A DNA stretch of 19,556 nt from Clostridiales bacterium (GTDB lineage Bacteria; Bacillota; Clostridia; Oscillospirales; Oscillospiraceae), in assembly GCA_020861055.1 (NCBI GenBank), contig JAJBTD010000167.1:5184-24739 (forward strand). The letters are read 5' to 3'. Both the position numbers and the translations under genes were made by a program. The notes beneath the pieces were generated by a model. It was given only the letters and a program-made list of their open reading frames with translations. It searched no databases and was not told the origin of the DNA. Position 1 is the first letter of the stretch, and every line of letters begins with the position of its first letter. Below, in pieces: positions 1 through 6,237 of this stretch.

Positions 1-659
1 ACTGAGCTGTTGCCGCCCGCGCCCGCGGCCCCCAAGCCGCAGCCGCCGAAGCCGCCGCCCATGCCGCCGCCGGACATGCCGCCGCCCTGGCCGCCAGGCA
101 TCTCGCCGTCGAAGTCGCCGCCCTCCGGCATTTCGCCGTCAAAGTCGCTCTCGCCGTCGGGCAGTTCGCCGTCAAAGTCCCCGCCGTCGGTGGGCAGATC
201 GTCGGGGGCTTCCCCGTCGCCAGAGGGGGCCTCGCCGTCGCCGCTGGGTGCTTCGCCGTCGGAGGGGACATCAGCGGGCGCTTCCCCGTCCTCCATCTCC
301 TCGCCGTCAGGCAGCTCCGGGGCCTCGCCGTCGGCGGACTCACCCTCGCTATCGGGCATTTCACCGTCAAAGTCGCCGCCACCCTCGCCGTCGGGCATCT
401 CGCCGTCAAAGCCGCCGCCGATCGTCTCGGACAGCTCCCCCAGCTGGAGGGTTACGGTGGAGCCGTCGATGGCGGTGATCTGGCCCACCTGGGTGGTAGT
501 CTCCGTCTCGGCGGAGGTCTCCTCCACCTCTGCGGTTTCGGTCTCTGTGGCAGTATCCGTCTCTGATGTATCCTCGCTCTCCGTGGAGGAGCAGGCCGTC
601 ACCGACAGGGCCAGTGCCAGGGCGCAGAGGATGGAAATCATTTTTTTGCATTTTTTCAT
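1..659 (-). CDS. Acidic DGE-repeat lipoprotein (3' end outside window)
   Basis: A leftward gene starts at ATG 659 after an AAAGGAG ribosome site and stays open to the window edge, giving 219 codons without a stop. The N-terminus is a lipoprotein signal: MKKCKK, a hydrophobic stretch, then the lipobox VTAC with Cys23 as the expected lipidated residue. A Thr/Glu-rich linker follows (about residues 24-55), then a short GQITAIDGSTVTLQLGEL segment of a kind seen in other clostridial lipoproteins. Next is a low-complexity part with 13 Asp-Gly-Glu units, often FDGEMP or DGEAP, and finally a Gly-rich tail of GGGM/GGGF type with one Cys. The protein should sit on the outer face of the membrane. I do not recognise its function; the acidic repeats could bind cations or act as a spacer. 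It is divergent from a two-component system, which suggests but does not prove that the system controls it. Confidence is high that it is a lipoprotein gene and low on its role. Confidence 0.8.
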   Translation of the reverse strand, partial: MKKCKKMISILCALALALSVTACSSTESEDTSETDTATETETAEVEETSAETETTTQVGQITAIDGSTVTLQLGELSETIGGGFDGEMPDGEGGGDFDGEMPDSEGESADGEAPELPDGEEMEDGEAPADVPSDGEAPSGDGEAPSGDGEAPDDLPTDGGDFDGELPDGESDFDGEMPEGGDFDGEMPGGQGGGMSGGGMGGGFGGCGLGAAGAGGNSS

Positions 660-752
660 GGCAGGTCATCTCCTTTGCGGGTTTAGGATACGCTGGAAAG
701 CTTAAAGAGACCTTAAATCCGCCGACTTTGTCACTTCATGGCACAAATCGGC

Positions 753-783
753 AAGAACATTTTGACATCCGGGAAATAACTGT
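753..783 (-). promoter_or_regulatory. Candidate LytTR-type direct repeat operator
   Basis: Read on the minus strand, ACAGTTATT (783-775) and AATGTTCTT (761-753) lie in the same orientation with a 13-bp gap. The published LytTR/AgrA site consensus, [TA][AC][CA]GTTN[AG][TG] repeated with a 12-13 bp gap, is met at 8 and 7 of 9 positions. The repeats overlap the -35 box and the spacer of the response regulator promoter. They also point toward the lipoprotein gene. They could mediate autorepression, activation of the lipoprotein, or both. Two imperfect 9-mers can occur by chance, so this is tentative. Confidence 0.35.
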
Positions 784-790
784 CTATAAT
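762..790 (+). promoter_or_regulatory. Perfect-consensus sigma-A promoter of the two-component operon
   Basis: TTGACA at 762-767 and TATAAT at 785-790 are separated by exactly 17 bp. This matches the vegetative sigma factor consensus at every hexamer position. It lies about 45 bp upstream of the response regulator start. A 13-bp palindrome, ATAATGACATTAT (786-798), overlaps the -10 box and could be a repressor site. I saw no clear promoter for the divergent lipoprotein gene. Confidence 0.85.
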
Positions 791-837
791 GACATTATCT
801 GAACCGAACGCCCGTGCCAAGGAGGGAGGGAGAGAGC

Positions 838-1548
838 TTGATACGAATCGCTGTTGTGGAGGACGACGGGGAGAGCGCCGCCATCCTGCTCCAGTTTCTG
901 GAGCAATACCAAAATGAGCGCAGCTGTGAGCTGAAGACCGACACCTATCAGGACGGAGAGACCCTGGTCCGGGGCTACCGTCCGGAGTACGACATCATCC
1001 TGATGGACGTGCAGATGGAGCATCTGGACGGCATGACAGCGGCGGAGATCATTCGTCGTCAGGACCCGGAGGTTATTCTGATCTTTATCACCAATATGCC
1101 CCAGTACGCCATCCGGGGCTATGCTGTGGAGGCCCTGGACTATGTACTCAAGCCGGTATCCTATTTTGCCTTCTCCCAGCGGATGGATCGTGCCCTCAGC
1201 CGCATTGACCGGAACCGGACGCACTATATCGTCCTGCCGGTAAAGGGCGGCTCCCAGAAGGTGGACGTGGCGCAAATCCGCTATGTGGAGAGCCGGGGAC
1301 ACAGTCTGCTGTTTCACATGCGCCAGGGGGAGATCGTCTCCAGCGGCACCATGACCGAGATGGAGCGTGAGCTGGAGCCCTACGGCTTCTGCCGCTGCAA
1401 CAAGGGCTATCTGCTCAATCTGGATGAGGTAGACGCCATTCAGGACGGCTGCGCTGTGGTGGGGGCAGACAAGCTACTCATCAGCCGGGGCCGGAAAACC
1501 GCCTTCATGGAGGCGCTGACCAACCGCATGGGTGGGCGGACCAAATGA
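838..1548 (+). CDS. LytTR-family response regulator (AgrA/LytR-like)
   Basis: This is a 236-aa two-component response regulator. Residues 1-120 form a receiver domain: acidic pocket E8-D9-D10, phospho-acceptor Asp57 in ILMDVQM, switch residue Thr85 and conserved Lys105 in LKP. Residues about 130-235 form a LytTR DNA-binding domain (IRYVESRGHSLLFHM, then CRCNKGYLLNLDEVDAI). I chose the TTG at 838 because an AAGGAGGGAGGG ribosome site ends 7 nt before it and the protein then begins MIRIAVVEDD, as relatives do. An in-frame GTG at 814 lies upstream of that ribosome site and has none of its own. The gene overlaps the kinase by ATGA, so the two are translationally coupled. Targets are unknown; the divergent lipoprotein and its own promoter are the obvious candidates. 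Confidence 0.93.
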   Translation: MIRIAVVEDDGESAAILLQFLEQYQNERSCELKTDTYQDGETLVRGYRPEYDIILMDVQMEHLDGMTAAEIIRRQDPEVILIFITNMPQYAIRGYAVEALDYVLKPVSYFAFSQRMDRALSRIDRNRTHYIVLPVKGGSQKVDVAQIRYVESRGHSLLFHMRQGEIVSSGTMTEMERELEPYGFCRCNKGYLLNLDEVDAIQDGCAVVGADKLLISRGRKTAFMEALTNRMGGRTK

Positions 1549-2885
1549 GCACGCTCACGGTCAGCAATTTTTCCACCATTCCCCGGTACTACACCGCTCT
1601 GGCGGAGTGGCTGAGCTGTATGCTCCTGATGGCAACCTTTTCCAAACAGCGGCGGCTCCACGGCTGGCGTCTGGCGGGGGCTTCCGCCGTCGGCTTGGTA
1701 GCGCTGGAGCTGGAGCTGATCTTGACGGATGATCTGCCGGTGTCCCTCTGGTCGGTGGGCATGGCCGGGTCGGCGGCCATCATGCTGGCTCTGCTCCTGG
1801 CCTGTCTGGATCTACGCCCGGTGGAGGGTGGCTACGTCCTCACCAGCGCCTTTATGCTGGCTGAGTTTGCCGCCTCCCTGAGCTGGCAGCTCTACTACTA
1901 TTACGCCGCCTACATCATCGGAGAGGAACAGCCGGTGGCCGCCCTGGTGACGGTGCTGCTCACCTACGCCCTGGTATTTACCGTATACGGCGTGCTGTCC
2001 TGGCGGAGCTGCCCCAGCGGGCGGTGCATCGCCGTGGGGCGGCGGGAGACGCTGACGGCGACGGTGGTGGCGGTGCTGTTCTTTATCGTCAGCAACCTGA
2101 GCTTTCTCTTCCCGGACACCCCCTTCACCAGCCATTACGCCGCGGAGATCTTCAATATCCGCACCCTGTTCGACCTGGGGGCCCTGGCGGTGCTGTTCGC
2201 CCTGTACTTCCAGCAGCAGGAGCTGCACGCCCGGTACGAGCTGGACGCCATTCACACCGTTTTGGAAACACAGTATGTCCAGTACCGCCAGTCACGGGAG
2301 AGCATCGATCTCATCAACCGGAAGTACCATGACCTGAAGCACCAGATCACCGCCCTCCGGGCAGAGACAGACCCCCAGCGCAGGAGCGCATGGCTGGACG
2401 CCATGGAGAGCGACATCAAGGTCTACGAGGCCCAGAACAAGACGGGCAACTCCATCCTGGACACGGTGCTAACCAGCAAGAGCCTCTACTGTCAGGAGCA
2501 CGGCATCAGCCTGACCACCGTGGCCGACGGCGCTCTGCTGGACTTCATGGACGCCATGGATATCTGCACCATCTTCGGCAACGCCCTGGACAACGCCGTG
2601 GAGTCTGTGCTGAAAATTGAGGACAAGGAGAAGCGGCTCATCCACCTGTCCGTCTCCGGAGAGCGGGACTTCGTCCTCATCCGGGTGGAGAACTACTTTG
2701 AGGGGGATCTGACCTTTGAGGAGGGACTGCCCCGGAGCACCAAGGGGGACGACCGGTTCCACGGCTTCGGCGTCAAGAGCATCCGCTACTCCGCCCAGCG
2801 CTACGGCGGCACGGTGACGGTCACGGCCGACCGGAACTGGTTTGATCTGAAGGTTTTGATCCCGAAAAATGCCAACATAAATTGA
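1545..2885 (+). CDS. GHKL sensor histidine kinase (AgrC/HPK10-like)
   Basis: This 446-aa sensor kinase is the partner of the response regulator just upstream. The first ~225 residues are a membrane domain with six or seven hydrophobic helices and little extracellular loop, as in peptide-sensing AgrC-type kinases. A helical linker follows, then the phospho-acceptor motif KYHDLKHQI with His262-Asp263. The GHKL ATPase domain has an N box (FGNALDNAVES, Asn346 and Asn350) and a G-box segment HGFGVKSIRYSAQRYGG. These kinases normally autophosphorylate on His and pass the phosphate to the regulator Asp. No AgrB protease or AgrD pro-peptide gene lies nearby, so the ligand is unknown. The start overlaps the regulator stop codon. 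Confidence 0.92.
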   Translation: MSTLTVSNFSTIPRYYTALAEWLSCMLLMATFSKQRRLHGWRLAGASAVGLVALELELILTDDLPVSLWSVGMAGSAAIMLALLLACLDLRPVEGGYVLTSAFMLAEFAASLSWQLYYYYAAYIIGEEQPVAALVTVLLTYALVFTVYGVLSWRSCPSGRCIAVGRRETLTATVVAVLFFIVSNLSFLFPDTPFTSHYAAEIFNIRTLFDLGALAVLFALYFQQQELHARYELDAIHTVLETQYVQYRQSRESIDLINRKYHDLKHQITALRAETDPQRRSAWLDAMESDIKVYEAQNKTGNSILDTVLTSKSLYCQEHGISLTTVADGALLDFMDAMDICTIFGNALDNAVESVLKIEDKEKRLIHLSVSGERDFVLIRVENYFEGDLTFEEGLPRSTKGDDRFHGFGVKSIRYSAQRYGGTVTVTADRNWFDLKVLIPKNANIN

Positions 2886-2904
2886 ATCGGTGGCAAACAT
2901 TGTC

Positions 2905-2952
2905 AAAATTCCCGGTAGATGAACTTTTTCACAAATTCTACCGGGAATTTTT
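2905..2952 (+). terminator. Rho-independent terminator after the kinase gene
   Basis: A perfect 15-bp stem pairs AAAATTCCCGGTAGA (2905-2919) with its complement at 2937-2951, around a 17-nt loop. A T run follows on the right arm. It begins 20 bp after the kinase stop and ends the two-component operon. The A run on the left arm makes it potentially active in both directions. Confidence 0.85.
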
Positions 2953-3015
2953 GTGCAATTTGGAGAGGTTCACTTGCAGTTTACGCAAAAAATCGGTCAG
3001 TTTGTGAAAAAAGTC

Positions 3016-3044
3016 TTTGCAAATCTGTGAACATATGCTATAAT
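3016..3044 (+). promoter_or_regulatory. Probable promoter of the GH3 locus
   Basis: TTTGCA (3016-3021, 4 of 6 matches to the -35 consensus) and a perfect TATAAT (3039-3044) are spaced 17 bp apart. They lie about 50 bp upstream of the first GH3 start. The surrounding ~130 bp is much more AT-rich than the rest of the window, as expected for a promoter region. I saw no clear operator. Confidence 0.65.
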
Positions 3045-3093
3045 CGTAACCGCTTAGGGAAGCAACTTTATTCAAAAAGGAGGAAAATCAACT

Positions 3094-6030
3094 ATGCTAG
3101 CCATTAACTGGGATGACGTCGTAAGTGTCGTAAGTCTGATTACCTCACATCTGATCGCCATCGCCGTGGCCCTGGTCATTGCGATCATCGTGATCGTTGC
3201 CGTCAAGGGCCTTGCCAAGAGGGTCAAGCGCCTCATCCGGGGCGAGGCCTGCATCGCCGTGGTTCTGGTGATCCTGATCGCCGCCAACATGATGTGCACC
3301 GGGCCTCTGTCCACCCTGCTGACCTCTGTGGCAGGTACCCCTGTCAGCAAGATCACTGACGAGACCTCTGCCGAGGCCACCAGCCTGGTCAACGAAATCT
3401 GCGAGGAGGGCATCACCCTTCTGGAGAACGATGACGACATCCTACCTCTGTCCACCACCAAGGTCAACGTCTTTGGCTGGTCCGCCACCAATCCCTGCTA
3501 CGGCGGCACCGGTTCCGGCGCTCTGAACGACGCCTATGAGACTGTCACCTTCCTTCAGGGTCTGGAGGATGCCGGCATCGAGTACAACACCGAGCTGATC
3601 GACTTCTACACGTCCTATCACGACACCTCCCTGCCCAACGTGGGCATGTGGGCCCAGGACTGGACTCTGCCCCAGCCCTATGCCGCTGATTACGACGACA
3701 GCCTGATCTCCAACGCTGTTGACTACTCCGACACCGCCATCATCTTCATCTCCCGCGTCGGCGGCGAGGGCGCTGACCTGCCCACCGATATGACCGCAGT
3801 CGTGGACGGCTCCTGGGCCACCCAGAACGGCGGCTCCACCTACTTCGCCGGCTCCTATGACGACACCGTGAACAACGGCACCGACTGGGACGAGGGCGAC
3901 CACTATCTCCAGCTGACCAACCCTGAGGAGGAGATGGTAGAGCTGGTTTGCTCCAACTTCGACAACGTCATCGTCATCTACAACGGCGCCAACGCTTTCG
4001 AGCTGGGCTGGGTCGAGGACTATGACTCCATCAAGGGCGTGCTGTGGTGCGCCGGCACCGGTCAGAGCGGCTTCGACGCTCTGGGCGAGATCCTGGCCGG
4101 CACCGTCAACCCCTCCGGCCGTATGGTCGATACCTATGTGTATGACCTGACCGCCACCCCCACCTGGAACAATGCCGGCAACTTCGAGTATGACAACATG
4201 GACGAGTTCCTCGAGGCCAACGACTACTACAGCTCCTACACCAACGTCACCTTCGTGAACTATGTGGAGAGCATCTATGTGGGTTACAAGTTCTACACCA
4301 CCGCCGCAGCCGAGGGCCTGTTCGACTATGACGACATGGTCCAGTACTCCTTCGGCTATGGCCTGAGCTACACCACCTTTACCCAGGAGATCAGCAACTT
4401 CTCCAACGACGGCACCAACATCACCTTCGACGTCACCGTCACCAACACCGGCTCCGTGGCCGGTAAGGACGTGGTGGAGATCTACTTCAACCCGCCCTAC
4501 ACCAACGGCGGCATCGAGAAGGCTACCGCTAACCTGCTGGACTTCGAGAAGACCGACGAGCTGGGCGCTGGCGAGTCCCAGACCATCAGCTTCTCCATCC
4601 CCATCGAGCAGATGGCCTCCTATGACGACACCGGTTATGGCTGCTACGTCCTGGAAGCCGGAGACTACATCATCTCCATCAACTCCGACGCCAACACCAT
4701 CATCGACTCCGTGACCTACACCCAGGACGAGACCATCGTCTATGACGAGGACAACGCCCGCGACAGCGACAACACCGCCGCCGTCAACCAGTTCGACTAT
4801 GCCCGCGGCGATGTGACCTATCTGTCCCGTGCCAACGGCTTCGCCAACTACGATGAGGCCACTGCCGCTCCCACCAGCTACAGCATGAGTGACGAGGCCA
4901 AGGCCACCTTCTACAACGTCAGCAACTACCTCACCGCCGAGGCCACTGCCGCCGATGAGGACGCCGACGCCGAGTATCCCACCTGGGGTGCCAGCAACGG
5001 CCTGTCCTTGGTCGATCTCCGCGGCCTGGACTACGACGATGAGACCTGGGATTCCCTGCTGGATCAGCTGACCATCGACGAGGCTGTCAGCCTGGTGGCC
5101 CTGGGCGGCTATCAGACCCTGGCCATTGAGTCCATTGAGAAGTATCGCACCAACGACTGCGACGGCCCTGCCTCCATCAACAACAACTTCACCGGTCAGG
5201 GCTCCGTGGGCTTCCCCGCCGCCGTCATGATCGCCGCCACTTGGAGCGATGACATCGCCTATGCTTTCGGCGATTCCATCGGCGAGATGGCCGACGAGAT
5301 GGATACCTCCGGCTGGTATGGCCCCGCCATGAACACCCACCGCACCGCGTTCGCCGGCCGTAACTTCGAGTATTACTCCGAGGACGGCGTCCTGTCCGGC
5401 TCCATCGCCGCCAACGCCATCCAGGGTGCTCAGGCGCATGGCGTCTACGCCTACATGAAGCACTTCGCCCTGAACGATCAGGAAGCCAACCGCTGCTCCA
5501 TGCTCTGCACCTGGACCACCGAGCAGGCCATGCGTGAGATCTATCTGCGTCCCTTCGAGATCTCCGTCAAGGAAGGCGGCTCCCTGGCTGTCATGTCCTC
5601 CTTCAACTACATCGGCAACCGCTGGGCCGGCGGCACCTCTGAGCTGTGCGAGACCGTCCTCCGTGACGAGTGGGGCTTCGAGGGCTTCGTTGAGACCGAC
5701 TACTTCGGCGTCTATGGCTACATGAGCGCCGACCAGGCCGTCCGTAACGGCACCGACCTGATGCTGGTCAACTATGCCACCACCACCAGTGAGATGCAGT
5801 TCACCGAGACCGCAGGCGCCCAGCAGGCTCTGCGTCAGGCTGCTCACCGCATCCTGTACGTCACGGTCAACAGCCGTACCTACAGCGACGAGGGCATTGA
5901 GCTGGCCACGCAGGACAACCTGTGGGAGACCATCCTCACCGGCGTCAACATCGGCGTGGGCGTCGTCCTGGTCCTCTGGGAGTGCCTGCTGATCTACAAC
6001 TTCGTGAAGCGGTCCAAGAAGGGCGAGTAA
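3094..6030 (+). CDS. Membrane-anchored GH3 glycosidase with permuted domains
   Basis: This 978-aa glycoside hydrolase of family 3 probably cleaves beta-linked sugars (beta-glucosidase, xylosidase or similar; substrate not readable). Domain order is reversed from the usual one. Two N-terminal membrane helices (about 10-38 and 52-75) come first, then the domain that is normally C-terminal (about 105-430, ending FGYGLSYTTF). An FnIII-like domain (about 430-550) and a linker follow. The normally N-terminal TIM barrel comes last (about 655-925), before a final helix (about 945-970) and the basic tail FVKRSKKGE. The probable nucleophile is Asp869 (ETDYF) and the probable acid/base Glu225 (GGEGAD); K789-H790 and the CDGPAS motif are kept. 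The basic loop between helices 1 and 2 and the basic C-terminus should be cytoplasmic, which puts the catalytic part outside the cell. The start follows an AAGGAGG site. Codon use is strongly biased to GAC, ACC and GGC, hinting at high expression. Confidence 0.9.
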   Translation: MLAINWDDVVSVVSLITSHLIAIAVALVIAIIVIVAVKGLAKRVKRLIRGEACIAVVLVILIAANMMCTGPLSTLLTSVAGTPVSKITDETSAEATSLVNEICEEGITLLENDDDILPLSTTKVNVFGWSATNPCYGGTGSGALNDAYETVTFLQGLEDAGIEYNTELIDFYTSYHDTSLPNVGMWAQDWTLPQPYAADYDDSLISNAVDYSDTAIIFISRVGGEGADLPTDMTAVVDGSWATQNGGSTYFAGSYDDTVNNGTDWDEGDHYLQLTNPEEEMVELVCSNFDNVIVIYNGANAFELGWVEDYDSIKGVLWCAGTGQSGFDALGEILAGTVNPSGRMVDTYVYDLTATPTWNNAGNFEYDNMDEFLEANDYYSSYTNVTFVNYVESIYVGYKFYTTAAAEGLFDYDDMVQYSFGYGLSYTTFTQEISNFSNDGTNITFDVTVTNTGSVAGKDVVEIYFNPPYTNGGIEKATANLLDFEKTDELGAGESQTISFSIPIEQMASYDDTGYGCYVLEAGDYIISINSDANTIIDSVTYTQDETIVYDEDNARDSDNTAAVNQFDYARGDVTYLSRANGFANYDEATAAPTSYSMSDEAKATFYNVSNYLTAEATAADEDADAEYPTWGASNGLSLVDLRGLDYDDETWDSLLDQLTIDEAVSLVALGGYQTLAIESIEKYRTNDCDGPASINNNFTGQGSVGFPAAVMIAATWSDDIAYAFGDSIGEMADEMDTSGWYGPAMNTHRTAFAGRNFEYYSEDGVLSGSIAANAIQGAQAHGVYAYMKHFALNDQEANRCSMLCTWTTEQAMREIYLRPFEISVKEGGSLAVMSSFNYIGNRWAGGTSELCETVLRDEWGFEGFVETDYFGVYGYMSADQAVRNGTDLMLVNYATTTSEMQFTETAGAQQALRQAAHRILYVTVNSRTYSDEGIELATQDNLWETILTGVNIGVGVVLVLWECLLIYNFVKRSKKGE

Positions 6031-6080
6031 TTTCCCCGACTTGACCTGTAAGCGATGTCCTAAGTTGCTTTCCCGACCCT

Positions 6081-6197
6081 CCCGCCCCCCGGCTCGCCGG
6101 GGGGCGGGTTCCCAAGGGTTTCCCCTTGGGGGCCTGTCGAAGCGGTTTCTGCTGGGGCAATGCAGAAACAGTTTCGACAGACTGAAATTCATTTCAG
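6081..6197. repeat. Stack of four hairpins between the two GH3 genes
   Basis: Four inverted repeats lie in 117 bp of the 207-bp gap. The first has a 12-bp GC-only stem with loop CTCG (6081-6108). The second pairs CCCAAGGG with CCCTTGGG around four bases (6111-6130). The third has 19-nt arms (6134-6152 and 6162-6180) with one mismatch and one G-U pair. The fourth pairs CTGAAAT with ATTTCAG (6182-6197). No stem is followed by a T run, so this is not a classic terminator. It may stabilise mRNA ends, uncouple expression of the two enzymes, or be a dispersed palindromic repeat. No gene is seen in the gap. Confidence 0.75.
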
Positions 6198-6237
6198 CTG
6201 TTGGCAAACCACGAACACGCGCAAAAGGGAGGAAATT

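Noticed and set aside
100..420. Repeated TCGCCGTC-type units, considered as a CRISPR or tandem DNA repeat
   Set aside because: Spacing is irregular and in codon register; the units encode the DGE repeats of the lipoprotein.
10..705. 231-aa Pro/Ser-rich open frame on the plus strand
   Set aside because: It is the antisense of the DGE-repeat lipoprotein, which has a proper ribosome site and lipobox. The Pro/Ser content is just the complement of the Asp/Gly/Glu codons.
2919..3107. 62-aa frame before the GH3 gene, considered as an AgrD-like signal peptide
   Set aside because: It begins inside the kinase terminator, covers the GH3 promoter and ribosome site, and has no AgrD-like features or AgrB partner.
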